Numbered from the stretch's first letter, positions 9,892 to 18,634 are shown. The stretch is 64,000 nt of DNA from Ferruginibacter sp. (GCA_025963635.1 JAOQAK010000014.1:19931-83930), one strand, 5' to 3'. A program made the numbers and translations. Notes: generated by a model not told the origin, from the letters alone.

Positions 9892-10439
9892 TTATCTTAC
9901 CGGTTTGGTAACACTGAAACCGTTTTCTCCATGAAACCATTTGCCTGCCTGTCCAGTAAGCCATAGGTAATAGTCGGAGGCAAGATCATTTTCAATTCCT
10001 ACAAATTTTTTATTTCCGTGCAGCGGTAATTCACCTTCCCTAACACATTTATAAATTGCAGTGCCTTCATCAATCTCATCAAACATGGCTACATACAGCG
10101 ATGGTGCTCCGGATAATTTTGCTCCTGCTACCTGCTTCCATAAAAAATCTCCTTTGTCCCGGGGTATTGAATTATACAGTGTGGGATCATTCTTTAAATT
10201 GCCCCAACTAAAGCCCGGGAACACAAGTGGTACATAATCAACTTTATTCGCTTTACTCCATAGGATATCAGCAGCCAGCTCACCACCTGCCACATTATTG
10301 TAACTGGCAGAACCGTATCTTCCCCGGCCCACGGCATTATTATGTCGCATTTTTTTATAAGCGTATGAAGTGCAGTGGAATTTTCCGTATCATTTTTTAA
10401 AGTTCTCCAGGCTATCAAAACATCTTTCACTGACTTTTA
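9892..10439 (-). pseudogene. Remnant of a GH71/99-like glycoside hydrolase
   Basis: Two overlapping minus-strand frames together read as the C-terminal part of a GH71/99-like protein. The first frame (10439 down to about 10340) gives KDVLIAWRTLKND ... CDIIMPW. The second (about 10340 to 9892) continues with VGRGRYGS, VFPGFSWGNL and LYVAMFDEIDEGTAIYKC. A single-base frameshift near 10335-10345 separates them, and an in-frame stop lies directly before the first frame. At least the N-terminal half is missing. The family assignment rests on the FPGFSW and AMFDEIDEGTA segments and is from memory. The gene is broken and 5'-truncated, so no function is expected. Confidence 0.7.
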
Positions 10440-10451
10440 AATTTTAAATCT

Positions 10452-10814
10452 ATGAAAAAGAACTTTTTAATGCTTCTTATAACAATTGTAATTGGAGGCT
10501 TTTCAGCACACGCTTTTACGCAGGATAGCCTGCCGAAATCCAGCATCCACCGTATACCTAAGTGGATTTCGGCAAATGGTTACTGGGTGTTGGAAAACAA
10601 TATACATACGCCAAAGTACAATATTCTTTATTTCTATAACAACGATAATGTACTTGTGTACAAAGAAATAACTGATGGTGTTATATTAAAACTCAACAAG
10701 AGAAAAATGAAAAAACGGCTAAAAAAGCTAGTGGATCAAACTGTCATCTCTTTTGTCAAAAACCAAAAAGCAGGAGAAAATGAAATGCTTGTAATGAATA
10801 TGATAAGGAAATAG
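10452..10814 (+). CDS. Small secreted protein of unknown function
   Basis: This 120-residue protein has a clear signal peptide (MKKNFLMLLITIVIGGFSAHA). The mature part is short and basic, with a WISANGYWVLENN segment, an YFYNNDNVLVYKE strand pair and a Lys/Arg-rich helix (LNKRKMKKRLKKL). I recall similar unnamed proteins in Chitinophagaceae but cannot assign a family name. Within the gene lies a perfect 12-bp inverted repeat (10531-10542 with 10563-10574, 20-nt loop) that could fold in the mRNA. It starts close to the decayed GH71/99 fragment, which reads in the opposite direction. Confidence 0.65.
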   Translation: MKKNFLMLLITIVIGGFSAHAFTQDSLPKSSIHRIPKWISANGYWVLENNIHTPKYNILYFYNNDNVLVYKEITDGVILKLNKRKMKKRLKKLVDQTVISFVKNQKAGENEMLVMNMIRK

Positions 10815-11085
10815 CATCCCTTATATTTAATATTACCTCGACCTTCACCGCAGAGGAGCTCTTAGTATTATTGATTTTAATAAATGGGGGCTGTTAACAG
10901 GAAAAATAAGCCAAAGGCCTTTCTCAACAAGCAATTCGCTGCCATGTGTTTTACAAAGATACATCCCGGCTGATTTAAGCACCCACATCAACATTCCTGC
11001 ACAATATCCAACTGCGAAATCACCCCGTTATATCACCAGCCAACTAATAAATTAATACAACCACAAATCTCTCAAATACGCCAAC

Positions 11086-12822
11086 ATGAATAAAAAGATC
11101 TTTTTACTGGCAGCAATTATTTTATTATTAGTAACAATAAGTTATGAACAGGTAGGAATTGGTACCGCCACACCGCATCCTTCCTCAAAATTAGATATTA
11201 CTTCCACTAAGTCGGGGCTTTTAATACCCAGGATGACAACAGCCCAACGCATCATCATCCCTTCACCAGCTACGGGGCTGCAGGTGTTTGATACAGATAC
11301 CAAAAGTTTCTGGTTTTGGGACGGAATTGGGTGGATGCAAATTTCTACAGGATCTACCACAAGTTTTTGGGCACTGAACGGATCGGATATTTTTAACAAT
11401 AACGGCGGCAACGTCGGCATCGGAACCACCACACCAGCTAACAAGTTTACTGTACAAACTCAAACGAATCAATTTGGCCTTACGCACACAGATGGAGCTG
11501 TTACAATCGCCAGCTATATTGGTGTTTTCCAGGGTGTATTGGGAGGGTGGCTTGGAACTAGGAGCAATCACCCCCTGTATTTTTTTACAAACAACAGTGC
11601 ACAGCAAATGACCCTGTTGCCAAATGGAAATGTTGGAATTGGCACGATCAACCCTACAAATAAGTTGCAGATCAATGGCGCCACGCCCGGCTTTACTGAT
11701 TTTGATTTTGCAATTGGCCGCAATACTCAGTCAATGGCAATTTACCAGGGTCCAAACTTCACCAACCTGGTATCAACCGCAAATATCTCGGTGAATCCCA
11801 AAAATGGAACCGGATGTTTTGGGATCAATGCCGGAAACCCGGCTAATAAGTTACAAATTGGTTCGCTGGGCGCAAACATATTTAATGGCAATGATTTGGC
11901 TATTGGCAATGGAACGGCTGCAATGGTTATTTACCAGAGCGATGCATCCACTTTACTGGCATCCACAACAGACATTATCTTAAGGCCCCGCAATAACGGG
12001 CAGGGAAGGGTAGGTATCAATACTACTACGCCACGGGCGCCATTAGATGTTACGGACAATGTAACTATTCCAACAGCATCAAGGCCTTATTATTCCTATC
12101 ATACTTACATTTCTTATCAGGACGGCATTGGTTGGTGTTATAATAATTGTTCAGCCATCGTTTCCATTTATGCATCCAATGCTGTTTTAGCTAATGAATT
12201 TGATGCTTATTCAGATGCCCGTATTAAGATTGTTACCGGCGTAAGCAATTCAGCAAAAGACCTGGAAATCATTGACGCAATAAAAATTACGGATTACATA
12301 ATGAAGGATCGGGTTAAGTACAGCAATAAACCTTTCAAAAAAGTAATAGCACAGGAAGTAGAAAAGGTATATCCGCAGGTAGTTTCAAAACACACCGATT
12401 TTGTTCCGAATGTTTACCAGGTAAGCAGTAAAATTGAGAAAACAAACGATGGTTACCTTTTAACGTTTGCAGGTAAACACAACATCAGTAAGGGAGCTAA
12501 AAAGCTTCGGATATTGATGTCTGAAACAGAAGGTATGCAGAGTTATGATATCGTTTCAGTGCCTTCTGATAACAAAGTAATCATAAACGCCCCTTCTGTA
12601 ACATCAGTCAAAGCATTTGTATATGGAGAAGAGGTGGATGATTTCCGCACTGTAGATTATGAAGGCCTCACTACGCTTAATATTTCCGCCACGCAGGAAT
12701 TAAGCAGACTTATCAAAATGCTCCAAAAGCAAATAGAAGAACAGAATAAGCAGATTTACTTGTTGACGGAAATTGTCTATTTAATGCAATCTGCGCCCCT
12801 GCCTGGCATTGCAGGCAGGTAA
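11086..12822 (+). CDS. Surface/tail-fibre-like protein with S74 chaperone domain
   Basis: This 578-residue secreted protein starts with a signal-like hydrophobic stretch and then a VGIGTATPHPSSKLDI head and a GLLIPRMTTAQR segment common in Bacteroidota surface proteins. Several GNVGIGTTTPANKF-type repeats follow (near residues 108, 185 and 307). The C-terminal third holds the intramolecular chaperone (peptidase S74) signature: SDARIK near residue 380 and KKVIAQEVEKVYPQVV near residue 420. A final coiled coil (LIKMLQKQIEEQNKQI) probably trimerises the fibre. The last codons overlap a GC-rich hairpin (12798-12805 with 12812-12819), and a second small hairpin spans the stop codon. Function is presumed adhesion or surface display. 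Confidence 0.8.
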   Translation: MNKKIFLLAAIILLLVTISYEQVGIGTATPHPSSKLDITSTKSGLLIPRMTTAQRIIIPSPATGLQVFDTDTKSFWFWDGIGWMQISTGSTTSFWALNGSDIFNNNGGNVGIGTTTPANKFTVQTQTNQFGLTHTDGAVTIASYIGVFQGVLGGWLGTRSNHPLYFFTNNSAQQMTLLPNGNVGIGTINPTNKLQINGATPGFTDFDFAIGRNTQSMAIYQGPNFTNLVSTANISVNPKNGTGCFGINAGNPANKLQIGSLGANIFNGNDLAIGNGTAAMVIYQSDASTLLASTTDIILRPRNNGQGRVGINTTTPRAPLDVTDNVTIPTASRPYYSYHTYISYQDGIGWCYNNCSAIVSIYASNAVLANEFDAYSDARIKIVTGVSNSAKDLEIIDAIKITDYIMKDRVKYSNKPFKKVIAQEVEKVYPQVVSKHTDFVPNVYQVSSKIEKTNDGYLLTFAGKHNISKGAKKLRILMSETEGMQSYDIVSVPSDNKVIINAPSVTSVKAFVYGEEVDDFRTVDYEGLTTLNISATQELSRLIKMLQKQIEEQNKQIYLLTEIVYLMQSAPLPGIAGR

Positions 12823-13062
12823 ACTGCCCACTACTATCAATCATCTACGTTATACACCTGTAAATAAACGTATAAGGCAAAATCTTCCCAATCCTTACAT
12901 ACCACTGGGTATAATTTTCGGTAGCCCGGTCCGGAGCTTATTAACAAAGTAGTTGCGCGAGCAGCAAATTATCCGTCGCAAGAAAAAAGTGGTAATTCCG
13001 GATGCAAATAGTATGAAAGCGAAGTAATGCAATAAGCTAATCACATTTTAAAAATAAACACA

Positions 13063-13503
13063 ATGAAAAAGATTATCATTCCTTTAGTACTTCTCTTTAC
13101 TTTTTTTTTCGCTGAAGCCCAGGACGAACAAATTAAAACAGAAATCAACAAACTTGAACAAGAAGGCATACAGGCAATACTACAGAAAGACTCGGCTACT
13201 TTACGGAAACTATGGTCGCCAACCTTTATGGTAAACGCTCCTAACAATAAGGTTGTACGAGGTGGACAGGTTGCCATGGTGATGGATGGAAGAATAAGTT
13301 ATACTTCCTACATAGGTGAAATGGAGCAATTGCTTGTGAATGGCGACATTGTGATAACGATGGGACATGAAACAGTTGTACCGGTAATTGGAAACCCGAA
13401 AGGCGGGCAAACTATTGAGCGGCGGTATACCCATGTGTGGGAAAGAAAAAATGGTAGTTGGCTTTTAATGGCCAGGCACGCCAGCGAAACATGTAGCCAA
13501 TAA
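13063..13503 (+). CDS. Secreted DUF4440 / SnoaL-like (NTF2-fold) protein
   Basis: This 146-residue protein has a signal peptide (MKKIIIPLVLLFTFFFAEAQ) and an NTF2-like fold. An N-terminal helix (IKTEINKLEQEGIQAILQKD) precedes LWSPTFMVNAPNN, and the C-terminal strands are RRYTHVWERKNGSW and LMARHAS. DUF4440 proteins bind small ligands in a cone-shaped pocket; some act as isomerases or ketosteroid-type enzymes, but most have no known role. It stands alone, with a 1.1-kb gene-free stretch after it. Confidence 0.75.
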   Translation: MKKIIIPLVLLFTFFFAEAQDEQIKTEINKLEQEGIQAILQKDSATLRKLWSPTFMVNAPNNKVVRGGQVAMVMDGRISYTSYIGEMEQLLVNGDIVITMGHETVVPVIGNPKGGQTIERRYTHVWERKNGSWLLMARHASETCSQ

Positions 13504-13841
13504 GCTGTCACCGCAGATGATTTACAGTTCCTAAACCAAATTGCATTTTCAAAAATGTTAATTCGGATAGGTTGTAAAAGTTTCTGATCGTTATCTACCT
13601 TTTATGCCAGCAAGACAGTTTTAAGATTTAATATTCCAATTGCCAAAAGGCAATCCTCAGTGCAGCTTTGCTAAGTTCATCATTCTCTGTGTTCGTTCTC
13701 GCAAAATTCTAGATTCAACTCCTTGCTCATTCTAAGATGAACTCTTAGCGTCTAAGCGCATTAACTCAATTCGGGAAAAAACCGATATGTAACGTTCCGG
13801 AAAGCGCAAGAATAAGGTCTCTCTCCATCAGTCGTCGATAA

Positions 13842-13960
13842 AAAAAGTGCGCCAAACCAATGCAGCAGCAACAATGTTCTTGTTAAAAACTTTTAGGGCT
13901 TTGTTGCAGCTGCATTTGCCGGAGGTGCTCCGCTGCGCTACGCAGTTTGTCACACTTTTT
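13842..13960. repeat. 119-bp nested palindromic element
   Basis: The outer arms 13842-13857 and 13945-13960 pair with 14 of 16 matches (aaaaagtg...caaac type). Nested inside, 13860-13874 pairs with 13901-13915 with 14 of 15 matches, and two further small hairpins fill the right part. The layout (imperfect terminal inverted repeats, inner stems, no coding) is like that of the elements at 17061-17191 and 33454-33623, but the sequence is different. It could be a MITE-like insertion or a structured RNA. Confidence 0.5.
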
Positions 13961-14157
13961 CCTCCTCCTTCCTGCGTTCGGGCAGCTCCTGTGTCCTGCA
14001 TGCAACTTCGTTCATTTCGTCCTCCGTTCCGCTCCATTATACCCGTTCGTAGCTAAACATTTGCTTCAACGCATGGCATGCCGAGCCGATCACACATTAC
14101 CACGCTGTCGGCAATGCACCTACGTTTTCGCAAAGCCAACACTGTGTCAAACCCTGG

Positions 14158-14198
14158 AATAGGTTGACTAAAAATTAAACATTTTTAGTCAACCTATT
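14158..14198. repeat. 18-bp perfect hairpin with 5-nt loop
   Basis: Arms 14158-14175 and 14181-14198 are exact inverted copies (aataggttgactaaaaat). Neither flank has a U-run, so a simple intrinsic terminator is unlikely. It stands in the middle of the gene-free palindrome-rich block. Confidence 0.65.
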
Positions 14199-14597
14199 TC
14201 AGTACGAGACATGTCCATCGCTCCCTGCGGTCGCTTTACTGTCCACCCCAGCCTGTGGCACTCGCCGGCAATTCCGTCGTACCTCCTCCATTGCCTTGAC
14301 GGCAAGCAGTGTGGCTTCAGTGTGGGCAAGTGTGCCACACGGCTATGCTTCTTTTGGCCGCAGGCGCTATTGCCTTGTGCTATGTTGGTGTATATCTGCT
14401 AATTGTAGATTGGCGTATTCTCCAATTAAAAACAAAAAAATAAATGGCCTGATTTTCAATTTACGATATTTAGTATATTAAGTATATATCCGTGTTTGTG
14501 TAATGCTATGAGCGATTCTGCTAACTTACAGGGACGACAAACAGCCGCAACTTTATTTCGTAACTTCACAACTTAAACTAACTACGTAACTACGAAA

Positions 14598-16766
14598 ATG
14601 CAAAAAATACTTTCTTTACTTTTCATTATCACTTTTTCAACAAATGTTTTTGCCCAAAATACTTTCAAAGCTATTATCAAAAATGAAAAGACTAACGAAC
14701 TTCTAATTGGCGTTTCTGTACTTTTAAAAGGAACTCAAAACGGTACGACTTCTGACGACAAAGGATTTGCCGAACTCAAAAATATTCCAAATGGAAAGCA
14801 AACAATTATCATAAAATCTGTTGGGTTTGAAGAGAATGAAAAGACTATTTTATTTCCTCAAAGTGACACTATCGCAATATTTTTAGAACCTTCATCGGAA
14901 GAATTGGAAGAAGTAAAAATAGTTTCTTCCACAAGAAGCAGTCGAAATATAAAAGACATTCCTACCCGAATTGAAGGAATTCCATTAGCAGACCTGGAAG
15001 AAAAATCTGTAATGCAACCAGGAAATATTAAAATGTTAGTATCTGAAATTGCAGGAGTCCAAACACAACAAACATCGCAGGTTTCGGGAAGTGCAAGCAT
15101 ACGCATACAAGGATTGGACGGAAAGTATACGCAGCTTCTGCAAGATGGATTTCCTTTGTATTCAGGCTTTGCAAGTGGTTTGAGTGTTTTGCAAATTCCT
15201 CCCTTGAATTTTAAAAGAGTTGAAGTTATCAAAGGTTCTACATCCACCCTGTACGGTGGTGGAGCAATTGCAGGCCTTATAGACCTTATCACAAAAGAAC
15301 CAACAGATCAAAGAGAAATTTCATTTTTAGCGAACACGAATCAAACCAAGGCTTTGGATTTAAGTGGCTTTTATTCTGAACGATATAAAAAAACGGGACT
15401 TACAATTTACGCATCAGGCAATTTTCAAAAATCCTACGACAACAATAATGACGGGTTTTCAGACATTCCAAAGTATAGCCGTTATTCCATTAGTCCTAAA
15501 TTTTTTTATTATCCAAGCGATAATACGACTTTTAGTTTTGGCATTAACGCGGGATTTGAAAAGCGGAAAGGTGGCGACTTGCAAGTAATAAAAAATAAAG
15601 CCGACGCTATTCATTCTTTTTTCGAAACCAATAATACGAACAGATATTCAACCCAGGCAAAGTTTGAAAAGACATTTGCAAATAAAAATATATTGACAAT
15701 CAAAAATAGCATTGGATATTTTAACAGGACAATTGAGCGACCAACTTACAATTTTGAAGGGCAAAATGTGGCAACTTTTAGCGAAGCCAATTATCTCATT
15801 CCCAAAGAAAAATCAGAATGGAATTTAGGGGCAAATTTTATTTCCGACAATTTCAAACAAGTCAATACCGTTGCCAGCAGGTTAGATTATTTCAGCTCTG
15901 CTTTTGGTATATTTGCTCAAAACAATTTAAGGGTTTCCAAAAAATTTATTGTTGAAAGTGGTTTGCGTTTTGACTTAACAAATAGTAATACTCTTTTTGT
16001 ATTGCCCCGATTATCATTGTTATACAAAATGACTGACAAACTAACTTCGAGAATTGGCGGTGGTTTGGGCTACAAAACACCTACGATTTTTTCGGAAGAC
16101 GCAGAAGAAAAAGCCTTTCAAAACATCAATCCGCTTGACCTTTTAAAAGTTAGTCCCGAAAAATCGTATGGCTTAAATGCTGACATTACTTACAAAACAA
16201 TCATTGTTGAGGACATCAATTTTTCAATCAATCAACTATTTTTTTACACAAGAATTAATAATCCGTTGGTGCTAAATGCGGTTACAGGAACAAACAATTT
16301 TTCTTTTGAAAATGCTAATGGAAATATTGAAGCCAAAGGTTTCGAAACGACTATCAAATTTCGGCTTGAAGATATTTCTTACTTTATTGGCTATACTTAT
16401 ACAGATGTAAACAGAAATTGCAATAATGTTTCTTCTGTCAATCCTTTAACGGCAAAACATCATCTCAACATTGACATTATGTATGAGTTGAATGAAAAAT
16501 TACGAATAGGTTATGAACTCTTTTATGTAGGACAACAATATTTAAGCGACAATGAAAAAGTGCGTGATTATTGGGTTGCCGGCGTTTCAACTGAATATAA
16601 ATTTAAACATTTTAGTTTATTTTTGAATCTTGAAAACTTTCTGGACACCCGACAATCTAAGTGGGAAAGTATGTATTCGGGAACAATTCAAAATCCACAA
16701 TTCAGAGAAGTTTATACACCGGCAGATGGATTTATTTTTAATGGCGGCTTTAAAATTAGACTGTAA
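14598..16766 (+). CDS. TonB-dependent outer-membrane receptor
   Basis: This 722-residue protein has a signal peptide (MQKILSLLFIITFSTNVFAQ), then a carboxypeptidase-regulatory-like domain at about residues 22-95 (GVSVLLKGTQNGTTSDDKGFA), a TonB-dependent plug at about 115-235 (ASIRIQGLDGKYTQLLQDG, VEVIKGSTSTLYGGGAIAG), and a 22-strand-type barrel to the C-terminus. It is of the siderophore/vitamin type rather than SusC-like: there is no SusD partner and the protein is much shorter than SusC. The substrate is unknown. The gene is visibly more A+T-rich than its surroundings and is isolated between gene-free, palindrome-rich DNA on both sides, which suggests acquisition by transfer. Confidence 0.9.
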   Translation: MQKILSLLFIITFSTNVFAQNTFKAIIKNEKTNELLIGVSVLLKGTQNGTTSDDKGFAELKNIPNGKQTIIIKSVGFEENEKTILFPQSDTIAIFLEPSSEELEEVKIVSSTRSSRNIKDIPTRIEGIPLADLEEKSVMQPGNIKMLVSEIAGVQTQQTSQVSGSASIRIQGLDGKYTQLLQDGFPLYSGFASGLSVLQIPPLNFKRVEVIKGSTSTLYGGGAIAGLIDLITKEPTDQREISFLANTNQTKALDLSGFYSERYKKTGLTIYASGNFQKSYDNNNDGFSDIPKYSRYSISPKFFYYPSDNTTFSFGINAGFEKRKGGDLQVIKNKADAIHSFFETNNTNRYSTQAKFEKTFANKNILTIKNSIGYFNRTIERPTYNFEGQNVATFSEANYLIPKEKSEWNLGANFISDNFKQVNTVASRLDYFSSAFGIFAQNNLRVSKKFIVESGLRFDLTNSNTLFVLPRLSLLYKMTDKLTSRIGGGLGYKTPTIFSEDAEEKAFQNINPLDLLKVSPEKSYGLNADITYKTIIVEDINFSINQLFFYTRINNPLVLNAVTGTNNFSFENANGNIEAKGFETTIKFRLEDISYFIGYTYTDVNRNCNNVSSVNPLTAKHHLNIDIMYELNEKLRIGYELFYVGQQYLSDNEKVRDYWVAGVSTEYKFKHFSLFLNLENFLDTRQSKWESMYSGTIQNPQFREVYTPADGFIFNGGFKIRL

Positions 16767-17272
16767 CGGACGACACGAAAAAGTACTACAGACAACAATG
16801 CATTCTTTTTGACTTGCTTCCAGAGCCGTGCGTTACTAAATGAACACGATTATTGAATCACCCGTTTACTGTTTCCCATAGGCGGCAGGCTCCCATCCAG
16901 TGTCTATTTGTTGCCGCTGTTCCATCCGCTATCCCATCGGACTGTAAGCAACATATCATACTGCTATAAAGTCATCGGATAATTGCTTTTATAACATACT
17001 TTACCAACTTTCATAATCTCCATTTAGGCCAGCGAAAGGCAAGTTATGCCCAATCTAGTCGGCAAGGTCTTCGCTCCGTTTCACTTCGATCGCCTCCGGT
17101 TTTTACAAAAAGATCTCCACCTTTCGCTTCGCCCTTGCTTCGCAAATTCGGCTCGCTCCAGGTAGTATTTGTTTTGTCAAAAAACCTTGCCTTCCCACGC
17201 TGCATTTGGGTTGCCTATCGCTGGCCAAATGTGGCGCTTGCCACAAATGTAAAAACCAGCGGTATACAACTT
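16767..17272. other. Gene-free stretch holding a palindromic element
   Basis: No gene is recognisable between the TonB receptor and the DUF6943-like frame. The part 17061-17191 is a palindromic element listed separately. It is followed by small inverted repeats (catttgg/ccaaatg at about 17202-17230 and tggc-gctt-gcca at 17232-17243). The first 300 bases show nothing. Confidence 0.5.
17061..17191 (-). repeat. Palindromic element, copy A (GCAAGGT-ended)
   Basis: Read on the minus strand, the element starts GGCAAGGTTTTTTGAC (17191 downwards) and ends GGAGCGAAGACCTTGCC (17061). Its termini ggcaaggt/accttgcc are inverted copies; an inner TTTTTTGACAAA pairs imperfectly with TTTTTGTAAAAA; between them are repeated gcgaagc motifs. 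The same order of motifs is found in plus orientation at 33454-33623. There is no coding capacity I can credit. Confidence 0.5.
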
Positions 17273-17713
17273 ATGATGCCGCTTTCTATCCGTTGCTATC
17301 ATCCTTCACAGCAATTATTCCCGGATATTCAATTCTTTATTTTATCAAAAGGCAACAACGCCGGTAAGCCATGTTCTCAGCCTTGGGTAAATTCTTTTGT
17401 TGCCACTGCAAACAATAAAGAAATGAGAGATTTTTATTACTGGCTCACCTATGGTTTACACAAGGCACAGGCTTTTAAATTTGTTCGCCGGGGCTCTGTT
17501 ATTCCTTTCGTAAATATTGGCGAAACAAGGGATATCATCCAGCCTGCAGCCAATATCATTTACCCTCATTGGCAGCAATTCAAAATTATACTGCAGTAGC
17601 TGGAATTATTGGAGCAGCGCAAAAATAACCTGGCGCAAATTCTAAAATCAACCGCTACTGTTCAGGAGTTTTTGATCCGCAATTACTTCATTCAAAACGG
17701 CATTAAATCCTAA
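17273..17713 (+). pseudogene. DUF6943-like small protein gene with an in-frame TAG
   Basis: From the ATG pair at 17273/17276 the frame gives MMPLSIRCYHPSQQ, FFILSKGNNAGKPCSQPWVNSFV, FYYWLTYGLHKAQAF and RRGSVIPFVNIGE, which I associate with DUF6943, a small family found on Bacteroidota mobile elements. The frame meets TAG at 17597-17599 and then continues in the same frame with a protein-like tail (LELLEQRKNNLAQIL ... FIQNGIKS) to TAA at 17711-17713. The natural product is therefore probably about 146 residues, and the TAG is either a disabling mutation or a point of readthrough. The family name is recalled, not searched. The frame upstream of 17273 runs through the palindromic element and is not thought to be coding. 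Confidence 0.55.
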
Positions 17714-18079
17714 TGCCGTAAATACTGGCAAGTGCGGTAATGAATAGCGTGTACTATGATATATGAAAGGTGACAGTTGAGTCCTGATCAGGGCCGTATA
17801 TGTGTAAGTCGCGAAATAAGCGAGGACTAACGGTATGGATTCGCAGGGAAAACTCGCTTAAAGGCAAACAGGAATGCCTAACCATAATAACCGCTTTTGC
17901 CTAAGTGTTTTTTAGTAGGTAAAGATAACTACGGCGGGCAAACGCTCAGGGCCTGACGAAAAAAAACAAAAAGATTCCGGCATAAACACAGCCCCAACAC
18001 ACAGCCCATTCATTTATTCCGTTTCCTTTTGGTTTTTTATCCGCCTTCGTTGGTGAGACGCTTCTAAAAATTCCACATT
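17714..18079. other. Gene-free stretch, content unknown
   Basis: About 370 bases without a credible gene. The part 17766-17890 has several short complementary segments (gtcgcgaaa/gcgag, ggcaaac/tgcc) and could encode a structured RNA or be part of a mobile-element end. The 3' part, just before 18080, has a cgttggtgagacgctt motif. I cannot assign any of it. Confidence 0.35.
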
Positions 18080-18313
18080 ATGCAAAAGCAGCTTCGTATC
18101 ATCACCCGTCGGCATCTATCAGTATGCCCGTTTAGCAACAGCACTTTTCCGGTGCCGCCGGTTCAGTCTTCATTTTTTAGCCGGCATTTTCGCAGACGCC
18201 AGGGTTATTATCATCCATTACCTGGTACAGCAGTCTACCACGTTAAATCTCGCGGCTGGTATATCTGGTGCTTCCCATCAGGCCGCAGGCAGTTTGCAGC
18301 ATTGCCTTTTTAG
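18080..18313 (+). CDS. Doubtful small frame (77 codons)
   Basis: An ATG-initiated frame rich in Arg, Phe and aromatic residues (RHFRRRQGYYHPLPG, VKSRGWYIWCFPSGRRQF). No family is recognised and there is no signal peptide. In its favour it is followed within 10 bases by a strong intrinsic terminator (18321-18357) in the same direction. Against it are the short length and unusual composition. It could be a mobile-element accessory gene or a chance frame. Confidence 0.3.
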   Translation: MQKQLRIITRRHLSVCPFSNSTFPVPPVQSSFFSRHFRRRQGYYHPLPGTAVYHVKSRGWYIWCFPSGRRQFAALPF

Positions 18314-18320
18314 GCATTCA

Positions 18321-18357
18321 ACAGGGTATGCCCTGCTTGAGGGCATACCCTGTTTTT
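18321..18357 (+). terminator. Rho-independent terminator
   Basis: A perfect 14-bp stem (18321-18334 with 18340-18353) with loop gcttg is followed by a T-run. It fits the end of a plus-strand transcript through 18080-18313. Confidence 0.8.
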
Positions 18358-18385
18358 CTATTGATCAGTGCTCGTTACAGGGCAC

Positions 18386-18410
18386 AAAAAAATGCCCCGG
18401 TTAACCGGGG
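18386..18410 (-). terminator. Rho-independent terminator of the 18449-19065 pair
   Basis: The perfect palindrome ccccggttaaccgggg (18395-18410), read on the minus strand, is followed by cat and a run of seven T (18386-18392). It lies about 40 bases after the stop of the minus-strand gene that ends at 18449. Confidence 0.7.
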
Positions 18411-18448
18411 ACATGCCACATCCGAAAATCACCACAAAACCCGGACGA

Positions 18449-18634
18449 TCACTTTTTGAAATACCTCACCAGGGCCTTTAGCAGGATCGTTACCATAAAA
18501 CTAACGGTTGCTCTCACCGCAGCAAGTATTCCTGTTTTAACAAGATCCTCACTGTTGATATTGGCAATAATGGTTAACAAGGTTCCTGCTGCAGTGCCGG
18601 CTTTGGTGGTATTGTCCAAATAATGTTGTTCCAT
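18449..18634 (-). CDS. Small membrane protein, holin-like size, unknown function
   Basis: The frame is open from 18727, but the start at 18634 (MEQHYLDNTTKAG) is preferred because it gives a compact 61-residue protein with one or two hydrophobic segments (AGTLLTIIANIN and ILAAVRATVSFMVTILLKAL) and a basic tail (VRYFKK). The upstream 31 codons look unlike the rest. I recall similar small proteins from Bacteroidota but cannot name a family. It is probably co-transcribed with the gene ending at 18763 and is followed by a terminator. The hydrophobic profile would also suit a holin or an inner-membrane anchor. Confidence 0.55.
   Translation of the reverse strand: MEQHYLDNTTKAGTAAGTLLTIIANINSEDLVKTGILAAVRATVSFMVTILLKALVRYFKK

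Larger units (their letters stand above)
13504..14597. other. 1.1-kb gene-free stretch rich in palindromes
   Basis: I see no credible gene here; the overlapping short open frames on both strands have no recognisable protein features. From about 13830 to 14400 the DNA is clearly richer in G+C than its neighbours and full of small inverted repeats, including cggag-gtg-ctccg and ctgcg-cta-cgcag (about 13920-13944), ttgcc-ttgac-ggcaa near 14293-14307, and gtgtggc paired with gccacac near 14311-14339. Two larger structures are listed separately. The remaining parts (13504-13830 and 14400-14597) show nothing definite. Confidence 0.55.

Noticed and set aside
14158..14198. Calling the 18-bp hairpin a rho-independent terminator
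   Set aside because: No T-run on either strand and no gene end next to it.
13828..14481. Several overlapping open frames of 60-71 codons on both strands
   Set aside because: They arise from G+C-rich palindromic DNA; translations are full of Cys, Arg and Pro without any family features, and frames overlap each other on both strands.
17135..17272. N-terminal extension of the DUF6943-like frame
   Set aside because: It runs through the palindromic element and its translation has no resemblance to the family; ATG 17273/17276 gives the expected N-terminus.
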